DNA from: Hyphomicrobiales bacterium
Lineage (GTDB): Bacteria; Pseudomonadota; Alphaproteobacteria; Rhizobiales; Rhizobiaceae
DNA length: 64,000 bases
NCBI GenBank assembly: GCA_900465915.1
Contig: UBKJ01000022.1
Span: forward strand, 89,324-153,323
Direction: 5' to 3'
Part shown: piece after piece, positions 38,440 through 47,132 of the stretch
How the letters are laid out: every line of letters begins with the position of its first letter
Numbering within the stretch: position 1 is the first letter of the stretch
The notes under the pieces: model-generated
The model's database searches: none
Told to the model about the DNA's origin: nothing
Seen by the model: the letters and a program-made list of their open reading frames with translations, nothing else
Translations under genes and position numbers: made by a program

Positions 38440-38468
38440 CTGAATTTTCAGAAATTACTGAAATTCAG
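38440..38468 (-). promoter_or_regulatory. Palindromic operator candidate for the cyd operon regulator
   Basis: CTGAATTTTCAG (38440-38451) and CTGAAATTCAG (38458-38468) form a near-perfect large inverted repeat, with a TTTCAG-N6-CTGAAA core. It lies 21 nt upstream of the regulator start, in an AT-rich island that must also contain the promoter. GGGAGAGAG is the ribosome-binding site. Confidence 0.6.
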
Positions 38469-38605
38469 ATAGTTGAAACCGCGCCGCCCTTCAACGTCAA
38501 AGACGGCGCGCATCGGCTGCAAGGACAATTGGCCGCAGCCCCCTCCCCGGTCTGGACCGCCTCGAACGCTCCTCCGAACGCCCGCGACGGCGCGTTCCGG
38601 CCCAT

Positions 38606-38644
38606 GGAGCGGCTTCCGCTTTCAAGCGGTCGCGGAAACGCTCC
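38606..38644. repeat. Imperfect palindrome downstream of phaG
   Basis: GGAGCGGCTTCCGC pairs with GCGGAAACGCTCC around a 12-nt middle, with one unpaired base. It may act as the phaG transcript end. A related CCGGAAACGCTCT arm abuts the phaG stop at 38692-38704, related to the dispersed repeat at 30576. Confidence 0.45.
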
Positions 38645-38702
38645 ATCGCTTTTCATGCTTCGACCCGGCGCAAGGCCGCGTGGGACTTTTACCGGAAACG
38701 CT

Positions 38703-39056
38703 CTATTCAGGCTCGGAATGCGACGGCAATTCGCGGCTGTCCTGCGTGCGGTCGCGATGGATCACGGCGCGGCTCAGCAGCATCAGCGTCACCGGCGTCG
38801 TGACGGTCACGAAGACGGCGATCAGCACTTCATGCAGAATCGGCCGCGATTGCAAGATGGAGAAAAAGATGATGGAGGCGATGAGGATGCCCCCCGCCCC
38901 GCAGGACGAGCCCAGGGTGGGCGCGTGCACGCGCTCGTAGAAGCTGCGGAACCGCACCATGCCGATGCAGCCGACGAGGGTCAGGAAGGCCCCCGAGACG
39001 AGGAAGAAGGCCACCGCGACGGCGGCCCAGAGCGGAAGGTCGGCGGCGTGGTTCAT
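38703..39056 (-). CDS. phaG: Pha/Mrp cation:proton antiporter subunit G
   Basis: 117-residue subunit with three membrane helices. Signature segments are AVAFFLVSGAFLTLVGCIGM, VRFRSFYERVHAPTLGSSCG and VTTPVTLMLLSRAVIHRD, the last conserved in all MnhG/PhaG proteins. It is required for assembly of the multi-subunit antiporter that exchanges cytoplasmic Na+ or K+ for protons. ATG 39056 overlaps the phaF stop by 4 nt. It is the last gene of the operon. Confidence 0.92.
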   Translation of the reverse strand: MNHAADLPLWAAVAVAFFLVSGAFLTLVGCIGMVRFRSFYERVHAPTLGSSCGAGGILIASIIFFSILQSRPILHEVLIAVFVTVTTPVTLMLLSRAVIHRDRTQDSRELPSHSEPE

Positions 39057-39334
39057 TCGATCACCTCCCCGCGCATCAGGAACTTGGCCAGCGCCACCGT
39101 GGCGACGAAGCCCAGCAGCGCCACCACCAGCGCCGCCTCGAAATAGATCACCCCGCCGGTGCGGATGCCGAAGGTGATGAGCAGGAGCAGCGCGGTGAGA
39201 TAGAGCGCGTCGGTGGCGAGCACCCGGTCCTGCGCGCGCGGCCCCCGCAACAGCCGCCACACGGCGCAGAGCATCGCCGCCGCCAGCATGAGCTGCGAGG
39301 CCAGCAGGGACCAGAACAGGATGACGGCGCTCAT
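39053..39334 (-). CDS. phaF: Pha/Mrp antiporter subunit F
   Basis: 93-residue subunit with three helices; MnhF/PhaF usually has 85-95 residues. RLLRGPRAQDRVLATDALYL is the family signature, followed by LLLITFGIRTGGVIYFEAAL and VATVALAKFLMRG. ATG 39334 overlaps the phaE stop by 4 nt, and phaG overlaps its own end, so the operon is tightly coupled. Subunit F has been linked to cholate efflux and assembly in other bacteria. Confidence 0.92.
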   Translation of the reverse strand: MSAVILFWSLLASQLMLAAAMLCAVWRLLRGPRAQDRVLATDALYLTALLLLITFGIRTGGVIYFEAALVVALLGFVATVALAKFLMRGEVIE

Positions 39335-39840
39335 GGCTGCGGCTCCCTGATTTCGTCGCCGAAGATCCGCGTCAGCGGCTCCTCGTAGCGGCGCTTGACG
39401 ATGTCGCGCCATTTCTCGGCGTCGTCGAGGTCGAGCACATGGATGGTCAATTCGCGCCGGATGCGGTTGTAGTCGACCCAGGCCGTGCCGGGCGAGGCCG
39501 TGATGACGCAGGCGAGGACGGCGAGCCCCATGCGGTTGTCGAGGTCGAGCGGCACGACGACGAAGCCCGCCTGCCTTTGGCGCGACGGCGTCAGGATCAG
39601 CCGCGCCACGGTGACGTTGGAGACGAGCACGTCGAGCGCGAAGCGGCCGAACAATTGCGCCATGGCCCAGGGGGCGCGGACGCGGTTCTTCTGCGGCGTC
39701 AGCGCCTTCATGGCCAGCGAGGCGAGGAAGGCCGCCGCGAGCCCGATCAGCAATTGCCCGCGCGTAAAGCCGTTCAGCGTCAGCCAGAACAGCGTCAGCG
39801 CCGCGAACAAGAGCGGATAGGGAAAGAAATAGCGGATCAT
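39331..39840 (-). CDS. phaE: Pha/Mrp antiporter subunit E
   Basis: 169-residue subunit. LFWLTLNGFTRGQLLIGLAA, VSNVTVARLILTPSRQRQAG, VITASPGTAWVDYNRIRREL and ITIHVLDLDDAEKW-like text near the C terminus mark MnhE/PhaE. It has two to three N-terminal helices and a cytoplasmic C-terminal domain. ATG 39840 overlaps the phaD stop by 4 nt. Confidence 0.92.
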   Translation of the reverse strand: MIRYFFPYPLLFAALTLFWLTLNGFTRGQLLIGLAAAFLASLAMKALTPQKNRVRAPWAMAQLFGRFALDVLVSNVTVARLILTPSRQRQAGFVVVPLDLDNRMGLAVLACVITASPGTAWVDYNRIRRELTIHVLDLDDAEKWRDIVKRRYEEPLTRIFGDEIREPQP

Positions 39841-41453
39841 GGCGCGCCCGCCTTCTGGCCCCTGGCGACGCTCGGCTCGCCGAGCACGCTGGTGATGTAG
39901 TCGCGCGGATTGTGCAGCGAGCGCGCGGTGGCGTCCATGTAGCGCATCACCGGGCCGGCGGCGATGGTCAGCGCCAGGCAGAGGCCGAGCAGCCCCGCCA
40001 CCGGCGCCACCTCGCGCACCAGCACGCGCGGCACGTTGCCTTCCAGCGAGGCCCAGAAGGTGCGGATGCCGGTGCGGGTCATGGCGATCAGCGCCGACAG
40101 GCCCGACAGCAGGATCAGCGCGGCCAGCGTCCAGCCGGCGGCGTCGGTCGGCGCGCCGCCGAAGCCGGAGAAGATCGCCGACAGAAGCAGGAACTTGGCG
40201 ATGAAGCCGGAAAAGGGCGGCAGGCCGATCATCAATATGGCGCAGATGCCGAAGCAGGCCCCGAGCACGGCCAGCGCGCCGGGCAGCAGCGCGCCCACCT
40301 CCTCCTCCGCCTCCTCTTCCTCCTCGTCGCCATAGGCCTCCATGGTGACGGCGAGGACGTTGGCGGCGGCGTCCTGGCCGCGCTCGACCAGCTCGATCAG
40401 CAGGAAGAAGGCGGCGATGGTCAGCGTCGAGGACACCATGTAGAACAGCGCCGCCGCCGTCATCGCGGCGTCGCCGGCGCCGATGGCGGCGAGAAGCGTG
40501 CCCGACGAGACGAGGATGCTGTAGCTGGCGAGCCGTCCCATGGCCTGCGACGCCACCACGCCGATGAGGCCGAAGGCGAGCGTCACCATGCCGCCTATGG
40601 CGAGCCACTGGTCGCCGAAGCCCGACGAGGCGCCCGCGCCGACGCCGAACAGAAGCGGCGACAGCCGGAGCAGCGCATAGACGCCGACCTTGCTCATGAT
40701 GGCGAAGACGGCGGCCACGGGCGCGGCGGCGGCCGTATAGGTGGGGGCGAGCCAGAAATTGAGCGGCCACATGCCCGCCTTGATGAGGAAGGCCACGCCC
40801 AGCACCGCCGCGCCGGCTTCCAGCAGCATGCGGTCGTCGGGGCGCACCTGCGCCACGCGCTGGGCGAGGTCGGCCATGTTGAGCGTGCCGGTGACGCCGT
40901 AGATCAGGCTGACGCCGATCAGGAACAGCGACGAGGCGACGAGGTTGACGGCGATGTAATGCATGCCCGCCTTGACGCGCGCCGGCCCCGAGCCGTGCAG
41001 CGCCAGCCCGTAGGAGGCGGCCAGCAGCACCTCGAAGAAGACGAAGAGATTGAAGAGGTCGCCGGTGAGGAAGGCCCCGTTCAGCCCCATCAGGAGAAGC
41101 TGGAAGATGGTGTGGAAATGCGGGCTGGCCTTGTGCCAGCCGGCCAGCGCGAAGGACAGCGCCGCGAGCCCCAGCAGGCTGGCCAGCACCAGCATCACCG
41201 CAGCGAGCCGGTCGAGCACCAGCACCACGCCGAAGGGCGCGGGCCAGTCGCCGACCAGGTAGACGATGGCCGCCGGCGCCTTGGCGCTCGCCATCGTCGC
41301 CAGCGTGAAGGCCACCGCCACCAGCGCCATGGTGGAGATGGCGTCGATGGCCATTTTCAGCTTGCGCCGGCGCTCGTCGAACAGGAGCAGCAGCGCCGCC
41401 GTGGTCAGCGGCAGCAGGATCGGCGCAAGCAGAAGGTGCTTGGTCCACTCCAT
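39837..41453 (-). CDS. phaD: Pha/Mrp antiporter subunit D (complex-I ND4/ND2-like)
   Basis: 538-residue, about 14-helix subunit homologous to NuoL/M/N. The conserved channel segment appears as FLIKAGMWPLNFWLAPTYTA, with the key lysine, and FVFFEVLLAASYGLALHGSG carries the conserved glutamate. An unusual acidic run of about ten Glu residues (YGDEEEEEAEEEVGALLPG) sits in a cytoplasmic or periplasmic loop near residue 380. ATG 41453 (MEWTKHLLLAPILLP) fits the family; phaC ends 1 nt before. It probably forms one of the ion paths of the antiporter. Confidence 0.93.
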   Translation of the reverse strand: MEWTKHLLLAPILLPLTTAALLLLFDERRRKLKMAIDAISTMALVAVAFTLATMASAKAPAAIVYLVGDWPAPFGVVLVLDRLAAVMLVLASLLGLAALSFALAGWHKASPHFHTIFQLLLMGLNGAFLTGDLFNLFVFFEVLLAASYGLALHGSGPARVKAGMHYIAVNLVASSLFLIGVSLIYGVTGTLNMADLAQRVAQVRPDDRMLLEAGAAVLGVAFLIKAGMWPLNFWLAPTYTAAAAPVAAVFAIMSKVGVYALLRLSPLLFGVGAGASSGFGDQWLAIGGMVTLAFGLIGVVASQAMGRLASYSILVSSGTLLAAIGAGDAAMTAAALFYMVSSTLTIAAFFLLIELVERGQDAAANVLAVTMEAYGDEEEEEAEEEVGALLPGALAVLGACFGICAILMIGLPPFSGFIAKFLLLSAIFSGFGGAPTDAAGWTLAALILLSGLSALIAMTRTGIRTFWASLEGNVPRVLVREVAPVAGLLGLCLALTIAAGPVMRYMDATARSLHNPRDYITSVLGEPSVARGQKAGAP

Positions 41454-41454
41454 C

Positions 41455-41793
41455 CTAGTTCTCCCTGCCGTCGACATGGTCGGTGCGGGTGAGCCCGCGC
41501 GAGGCCAGGAGCACGACGAGGAACAGCGCCGTCATGGCGAAGCCGATGACGATGGCCGTCAGCACCAGCGCCTGCGGGGCCGGATCGGCGTAGAGCGCCG
41601 GCTGCACCTCGTGGCCGTTGTCGAGCACCGGCGGCGCGTTCATCCTGAGCCGGCCCATGGAGAAGATGAACAGGTTGACCGCGTAGGAAATCAGCGACAG
41701 GCCGATCACCACCTGGAAGGTGCGCGGGCGCAGCACCAGCCAGACGCCGGAGGTCATCAATACGCCGATGGCGAGCGCGAGCACGATTTCCAT
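41455..41793 (-). CDS. phaC: Pha/Mrp antiporter subunit C (NuoK-like)
   Basis: 112-residue three-helix subunit homologous to NuoK. Landmarks are IGVLMTSGVWLVLRPRTFQV, GLSLISYAVNLFIFSMGRLR and PQALVLTAIVIGFAMTALFL. The ATG shares its A with the stop codon of the preceding phaAB gene (41793), the classical TGATG coupling. It lies between the fused AB and D subunits as in Sinorhizobium pha operons. Confidence 0.93.
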   Translation of the reverse strand: MEIVLALAIGVLMTSGVWLVLRPRTFQVVIGLSLISYAVNLFIFSMGRLRMNAPPVLDNGHEVQPALYADPAPQALVLTAIVIGFAMTALFLVVLLASRGLTRTDHVDGREN

Positions 41794-44708
41794 CAGCCCT
41801 CCTCCTTCGCCGTGGCGGCCAGTTTCTCGACGCGGTGGCGGCGGATCGACTGGTGCGCCAGCGCGATCAGCACCAGCACCGTCGCGCCCACCACCAGCGA
41901 GAACACGCCGAGGTCGAACAGAAGCGCGCTGGCGAGCGGCATCTTGCCGACATGCGGCACGTCGGCGTAGCGGAAATAGGTGGTCAGGAACGGCCGGCCG
42001 AACAGCATCGCCCCCGCCCCGGTAAAGGCGGCGCAGAGCAGGCCGAGCCCGATCCAGCGCAGCGGCAGGATGCGCAGCCGGTCCTCGACCCAGCGCGCGC
42101 CGAAGGCCAGATATTGCAGGATGAAGCCGATGGCCAGCGCCACGCCGGCCGCGAAGCCGCCGCCCGGCAGGTCGTGGCCGCGCAGGAACAGATGCGCCGC
42201 GAAGACCAGCACCACCGGGAACAGCCATTGCATGATGACCGAGGGCACGGCGAGATAGTCGCCCAGCGTCTCGCCCGCCGCGCGGTCGGGCGCGGCCTCG
42301 TCATAGGCGTCCTGGATCTTCTGCTGCGCGGTCGAGCCGGCGCTGTCGGGCGCGGGGCGGAAGCGGCGCAGCAGCGCGAAGACGGTGAGGCTGACCACGG
42401 CCAGCACCGCGATCTCGCCCATCGTGTCGAAGGCGCGGAAATCGACGAGGATGACGTTGACCACGTTCTTGCCGCCGCCGCCCGGATAGGCGTTCTGCAG
42501 GAAGAAGTCGCCGATGCCGCGCGGCGACGGCCGCGTCATCATGGCGTAGGCGAGGATGGCGACGCCCGCGCCGCAGAACAGCGCCAGCGCCAGATCGCTG
42601 TAGCGCCTCAGGCGGGGACCGAGCGGCGTCGGCCCGTCGGCCGTCTCCCAGCGCTTGGGCAGCCAGCGCAGGCCGAGGAGCAGCAGCACCGTGGTGACGA
42701 TCTCGACCAGCAATTGGGTGACGGCGAGGTCGGGCGCCGACAGCCAGACGAAGGTGACGCAGGTGACGAGCCCCGCCCCGCCGAGCAGGATCAGCGCCGC
42801 CAGCCGGTGATATTTGGCCTGCCAGGCCGCGCCCACGGCGCAGGCCCCGCCGGCGAGCCAGAGGAGCGCGAAGACCGGGTCGACCGGCTGCGCCGGCGTC
42901 GCCCCCACCCGCATATGGGCGGCGATGGGCGGCCATGCCGCCGCCACCGCCGCGGCGACCGCCACGATGCGGAGCTGCGGCTGCAGCCGGCGGGTGCTGA
43001 GGAAGGCCTCGGCCTTGCGCGCCCAGTTCCACGACAGCGTCACCAGCACGCGCTCGAAGATGCGCTGGCCCTGCAGGTGGCGCAGCAAGGGCGGCCCGTC
43101 CTCGCTGCTCGCGAGATAGTTCTTCAAGAGCCAGTAGAGGAGGACGCCGCCGATCATGGCGACGATGCTCATCAGCACCGGCAGGTTGAAGCCGTGCCAG
43201 ACGGCGAGGCTGTAATCGGGCGTCGCCGAGCCCAGCACCGCCGTCACCGCCGCGTGCAGGAACGGGCCGATGGAGAGCGAGGGCACGACGCCGATCAGCA
43301 GGCACAGGAGCACCAGAAGCTCGATCGGCCGCCGCATCCAGGCCGGCGGCTCGTGCGGCTCGCGCGGCAGGTCGTGCGCCGGCGGGCCGAAGAAGGTGGA
43401 ATGGATGAAGCGCACCGAATAGGCCACGGTGAACACGCCGGCGATGGTGGCGGCGTAGGGCGTGATCGTGTCGAGCCACGAGGCCATGTGCGTCTCGACC
43501 GATTCGGCGAAGAACATCTCCTTGGAGATGAAGCCGTTCAAAAGCGGCACGCCGGCCATGGAGGCGCTGGCCACCATGGCGAGCGTGGCGGTGTAGGGCA
43601 TGGGCCGCAGCAGGCCGCTCAGCCGCCGCATGTCGCGGGTGCCGGTCTCGTGGTCGATGATGCCGGCGGCCATGAACAGCGAGGCCTTGAAGATGGCGTG
43701 GTTGACCATGTGGAAGATGGCGGCCACGGCGGCGAGCGGGCTTCCGAGGCTCAGGAGCACGGTGATGAGGCCGAGATTGCTGATGGTCGAATAGGCGAGC
43801 AGGCCCTTGAGGTCCTGCTGGAACACGGCGAAGAAGCTGCCGATCACCAGCGTGCAGAGGCCGGCGAGGCCGACGATCCAGAACCATTGCTCGGTGCCGG
43901 CCAGCACCGGCCACAGCCGCGCCAGCACGAAGACGCCGGCCTTCACCATGGTGGCGGAATGCAGATAGGCCGAGACCGGCGTCGGCGCCGCCATGGCGTT
44001 GGGCAGCCAGAAATGGAACGGGAACTGCGCGCTCTTGGTGAAGGCCCCCATCAGGATCAGCACCAGGATAACGGGATAGAGCGGCGCGGTGCGGATCTTG
44101 TTGCCGGCCGCCAGCACCGTGTCGAGATCGTAGCCGCCCGCCACATGGCCGAGCAGCAGCAGTCCCGCCAGAAGGCAGAAGCCGCCGATGCCGGTGACGG
44201 TCAGCGCCATGCGCGCGCCGTCGCGGGCGCTGGCGTTCTGGTGCCAATAGCCGATGAGCAGGAAGGAGAAGATGCTGGTCAGCTCCCAGAACACGGCGAG
44301 CAGCACGACGTTGCCCGACAGCACCACGCCCAGCATCGAGCCCATGAAGGCCAGGAGAAACGAGAAGAAGCGCGGGACCGGGTCCTCGGGCGACATGTAA
44401 TAGCGGGCGTAGATCACCACCAGAAGCCCGATGCCGGTGATGAGCATGGCGAAGAGCCAGGCGAAGCCGTCCATGCGCAGGGTGATGTCGAGCCCGTATT
44501 GCGGCAGCCAGGCCACCGTCTCGCGCAGGACACGGCCGCCGGAGGCCGCCGGATAGAGGCTGGCGGTGACGATGAAGGCGACCAGCGTGATGGCCGCGCT
44601 GAACCAGGCCGAGCCGCTGCGGTCGACGCCGCGCATGAGGCCGATGACGGCGCTGCCGATGAAGGGAAGCAGGACCAGCAGGAAAAGCATTCTGCCGTCC
44701 GTCGTCAT
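41793..44708 (-). CDS. phaAB: Pha/Mrp antiporter fused subunit A+B
   Basis: 971-residue fusion. Residues about 1-790 are the NuoL-like subunit A (LFWELTSIFSFLLIGYWHQN, FTKSAQFPFHFWLPNAMAAP, YLHSATMVKAGVFVLARLWP) with its extra C-terminal MbhD/E-like helices. The last about 140 residues are subunit B (PSVIMQWLFPVVLVFAAHLF, RGHDLPGGGFAAGVALAIGF). The fusion is the rule in group 2 Mrp systems of Rhizobiales (PhaA). It starts the seven-function, six-gene operon phaAB-C-D-E-F-G, which drives K+ or Na+ efflux against protons at high pH or salt; cation choice is not readable. ATG 44708 follows TGGTC-like weak ribosome-binding sequence. Confidence 0.93.
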   Translation of the reverse strand: MTTDGRMLFLLVLLPFIGSAVIGLMRGVDRSGSAWFSAAITLVAFIVTASLYPAASGGRVLRETVAWLPQYGLDITLRMDGFAWLFAMLITGIGLLVVIYARYYMSPEDPVPRFFSFLLAFMGSMLGVVLSGNVVLLAVFWELTSIFSFLLIGYWHQNASARDGARMALTVTGIGGFCLLAGLLLLGHVAGGYDLDTVLAAGNKIRTAPLYPVILVLILMGAFTKSAQFPFHFWLPNAMAAPTPVSAYLHSATMVKAGVFVLARLWPVLAGTEQWFWIVGLAGLCTLVIGSFFAVFQQDLKGLLAYSTISNLGLITVLLSLGSPLAAVAAIFHMVNHAIFKASLFMAAGIIDHETGTRDMRRLSGLLRPMPYTATLAMVASASMAGVPLLNGFISKEMFFAESVETHMASWLDTITPYAATIAGVFTVAYSVRFIHSTFFGPPAHDLPREPHEPPAWMRRPIELLVLLCLLIGVVPSLSIGPFLHAAVTAVLGSATPDYSLAVWHGFNLPVLMSIVAMIGGVLLYWLLKNYLASSEDGPPLLRHLQGQRIFERVLVTLSWNWARKAEAFLSTRRLQPQLRIVAVAAAVAAAWPPIAAHMRVGATPAQPVDPVFALLWLAGGACAVGAAWQAKYHRLAALILLGGAGLVTCVTFVWLSAPDLAVTQLLVEIVTTVLLLLGLRWLPKRWETADGPTPLGPRLRRYSDLALALFCGAGVAILAYAMMTRPSPRGIGDFFLQNAYPGGGGKNVVNVILVDFRAFDTMGEIAVLAVVSLTVFALLRRFRPAPDSAGSTAQQKIQDAYDEAAPDRAAGETLGDYLAVPSVIMQWLFPVVLVFAAHLFLRGHDLPGGGFAAGVALAIGFILQYLAFGARWVEDRLRILPLRWIGLGLLCAAFTGAGAMLFGRPFLTTYFRYADVPHVGKMPLASALLFDLGVFSLVVGATVLVLIALAHQSIRRHRVEKLAATAKEEG

Positions 44709-44867
44709 GCGCCGCTGGCCTCCGTCTCATGTCTTGGGGTCGAACCGGGGTCGTCCTGACGGTCGGCCGGCGCTGGGAAAACCGTGGACGGAATCATTCC
44801 TCACGGCGAATTCATTATGACCGGCTCGCCGGCCATATGGCAACGGCTTTCAAGGACTTGAACAAAT

Positions 44868-46205
44868 CTAATCTTGCGATTCGCCGCCTTTCGGACCTTC
44901 CAGCACCGTTTCGGCCAGCCGCACGGCCTCGTTGCGGATGTCGGGCACCGCCGTCACCTCCCAGAAGGCGCCGCGCGTCAGCGGGCCGATGGCGAAGATC
45001 CGGTCGGAGGGATGGCCGGCGTGATCGCGCACGCGCAGGTCGTCGGTCACGTCGACGCCGAGGTCGAGCGCGTCGGGCCGCGCCAGGCCGCGATCCATCA
45101 GCGCGATCAGCGCCGGGTTGCGCGTGTTGGAGAAGCGCGGATTGCCGCCGCGGCAATCGACGATGGCGCCCACCTCCAGCGTCTTCTCCGCGCCGGTCCC
45201 GCGCTCGCGGAAGGTCACGGCCACGGCGCCGTCGTCCCTCTCGCGCACCGACAGGAGATGCCCGGCATGGACGGTGAGCTGGCCCGTCTCGCGCGCCTCG
45301 GCGACGCGCGCCGCCACGGCCGGGGCCATACGGTGGCGATGCACGTCCCACCAGGGCCGCAGATGGCGCAGGAAGCGCGCCCGGTCGGCGCGGCTGAGGC
45401 TGCGCCAGATCGTCCGCGTATGCGGCCGCAGCCCGTCGACCACGCCGCGCCAGTCGGCCCCGCCGGCGCGGACGATGCGGCGCACGGCGTGCAGCAGCGC
45501 CGGCAGGCCGCGGCCGAGCGGCAGGTCCGACAGGTCGATGCGCACCGGGGCCACGGCGCGGTGGGTGGCGGGAACCTGCCCGCGCCGCGATATGGCGTGG
45601 ATCGGCCCCGTATGGCCGTCGTCCTTGAGCGACAGAACGCTGTCGATCATCGACAGGCCGGTGCCGAAGATCGCCACCGCGGCGTCGGGCGGCAGGCCGA
45701 AGTCGCCCCGGCTCGACCAGTAATCCGCCACATGGCCGCCGGCGCGGGTGATGGCCGGCTCGTTGCCGGTGGCGAGCACCGCCGCGTCGGCCCTGAAGAC
45801 CACGCCCGAGCGCGCCGTCACCTTCACGCCCGCGCCGTCGGGCGCGAGGTCGACGATCGCGTCGGCGTGCAGGAACAGGCGCTCGCCGCGATAGGGTTCC
45901 AGCAGGCTTTCCAGATAGCGCTGGTAGACGAGGCGCGGCACGAAATCCTCCGGCCGCCAGCCGGCCTCGGGGTCGCGGGCGCGCAGCCAGTCGTAGAAAT
46001 GCTCCGGCCGGTCGGGAAAGGCGCTCATATTGGCGACGCGCACGTTGAGGAGATGGTTCTCGTTGCGCGTGGCGTAGGCGATGCCCGCTCCGAAGGTCCC
46101 CGAGCGCTCGAACAGATGCGCCCGCGCGTCGGGCGAATGGCTCAGGATCTGCACGGCGGCCAGAACGCCGCTGGCCCCGCCGCCGATGATGATGACTGTC
46201 TTCAA
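44868..46205 (-). CDS. FAD/NAD(P)-binding protein (NAD_binding_9 type)
   Basis: 445-residue flavoprotein. The start KTVIIIGGGASGVLAAVQIL is an N-terminal dinucleotide fold, FGAGIAYATRNENHLLNVRV and NMSAFPDRPEHFYDWLRARD are signatures of the NAD_binding_9 group, VAIFGTGLSMIDSVLSL is a second Rossmann motif, and FAIGPLTRGAFWEVTAVPDI is near the C terminus. These proteins are predicted oxidoreductases, some near hydroxylamine or sulfur genes; the reaction is unknown. TTG 46205 is chosen because GAGGATCGG precedes it; a GTG at 46244 would add 13 residues. It is divergent from the nitroreductase gene. Confidence 0.8.
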   Translation of the reverse strand: MKTVIIIGGGASGVLAAVQILSHSPDARAHLFERSGTFGAGIAYATRNENHLLNVRVANMSAFPDRPEHFYDWLRARDPEAGWRPEDFVPRLVYQRYLESLLEPYRGERLFLHADAIVDLAPDGAGVKVTARSGVVFRADAAVLATGNEPAITRAGGHVADYWSSRGDFGLPPDAAVAIFGTGLSMIDSVLSLKDDGHTGPIHAISRRGQVPATHRAVAPVRIDLSDLPLGRGLPALLHAVRRIVRAGGADWRGVVDGLRPHTRTIWRSLSRADRARFLRHLRPWWDVHRHRMAPAVAARVAEARETGQLTVHAGHLLSVRERDDGAVAVTFRERGTGAEKTLEVGAIVDCRGGNPRFSNTRNPALIALMDRGLARPDALDLGVDVTDDLRVRDHAGHPSDRIFAIGPLTRGAFWEVTAVPDIRNEAVRLAETVLEGPKGGESQD

Positions 46206-46406
46206 GGCTTCCGATCCTCGCCGTTTCCTGCGCGCAGGGTCCACGATGCGGCCCGCGCTGTAAAGCCCGAAAAGCCGCTCCCCGTTGACAGTGTGTTTCG
46301 CAATCTCCGACTGGCGCGAAGCCCCGCGATGCCGATATCTTGCCGAAATCGTTCAAGCATTACCGCTCAGTCCCTCTCAGGCCCTCCAGTCACAGGATAT
46401 CGATCG

Positions 46407-47006
46407 ATGAACAACGCCCTGCTCGACAGCATCAAGAAGCGCCGCACGCAATATGCGCTCGGCAAGTCCCTGCCGCTCCCCAAGGACGAGGTCGCGGCGC
46501 TGATCCGCGAGGCGGTCAAGCACACGCCCTCCTCCTTCAACTCGCAGAGCTCGCGCGCGGTCATCCTGTTCGGCGCCGAGAGCGACAAGCTGTGGGGCAT
46601 CGTCAAGGAGACGCTGCGCAAGGTGGTTCCCGCCGACGGCTTCGCCCAGACCGCGGCCAAGATCGACGGCTTCGCCGCCGGCGCGGGCACGGTGCTGTTC
46701 TACGAGGACCAGGACGTGGTGAAGTCGCTGCAGGAGAAATTCGCGCTCTACGCCGACAACTTCCCGGTCTGGTCGGAGCAGTCGGGCGGCATGGCGCAGC
46801 ATTCGGTCTGGTCCGCGCTCGCCAACGCCGGCATCGGCGCGAGCCTCCAGCACTACAATCCGCTGATCGACGCGGAAGTGGCCAAGACCTGGAACATCCC
46901 CGCCGCGTGGAAGCTGCGCGCCCAGATGCCCTTCGGCTCCAACGAGGCGCCCTTCCCCGAAAAGACCTTCATGGACGACGCCGAGCGCTTCAAGGTCTTC
47001 GGCTAA
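46407..47006 (+). CDS. Nitroreductase family protein
   Basis: 199-residue FMN-dependent NAD(P)H oxidoreductase of the small (YdfN/Frm2-like) nitroreductase branch. LLDSIKKRRTQYALGKSLPL and KHTPSSFNSQSSRAVILFGA line the FMN site; MAQHSVWSALANAGIGASLQ and AQMPFGSNEAPFPEKTF complete it. The branch includes enzymes acting on nitroaromatics, quinones and fatty-acid signalling oxidants; no substrate is implied here. ATG 46407 has CAGGATATC upstream. The gene is monocistronic with a strong terminator. Confidence 0.88.
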   Translation: MNNALLDSIKKRRTQYALGKSLPLPKDEVAALIREAVKHTPSSFNSQSSRAVILFGAESDKLWGIVKETLRKVVPADGFAQTAAKIDGFAAGAGTVLFYEDQDVVKSLQEKFALYADNFPVWSEQSGGMAQHSVWSALANAGIGASLQHYNPLIDAEVAKTWNIPAAWKLRAQMPFGSNEAPFPEKTFMDDAERFKVFG

Positions 47007-47030
47007 TCCTTTCGACGGACTGCAAAAAAA

Positions 47031-47056
47031 CCGGGGCGTTTCGCCCCGGCTTTTTT
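47031..47056 (+). terminator. Rho-independent terminator after nitroreductase
   Basis: CCGGGGCG (47031-47038) pairs with CGCCCCGG (47042-47049), followed by CTTTTTT. A run of seven A precedes the stem, so it could also work on the minus strand. Confidence 0.88.
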
Positions 47057-47132
47057 ATGGCGCGGACGGCTGGAGATTCGGCCCGGAATCGGCGAGAACT
47101 CGGCTTGCAAATCGTCACGGGGGCCATGCGCG

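Noticed and set aside
38606..38644. Insertion-sequence end
   Set aside because: There is an inverted repeat but no transposase, no target duplication and no second end; treated as a palindromic intergenic repeat.
41835..44759. A 974-codon open frame on the + strand opposite phaAB
   Set aside because: It has a low-complexity His/Gln/Arg/Glu composition typical of antisense frames in GC-rich DNA, while the minus strand reads a full-length antiporter subunit.
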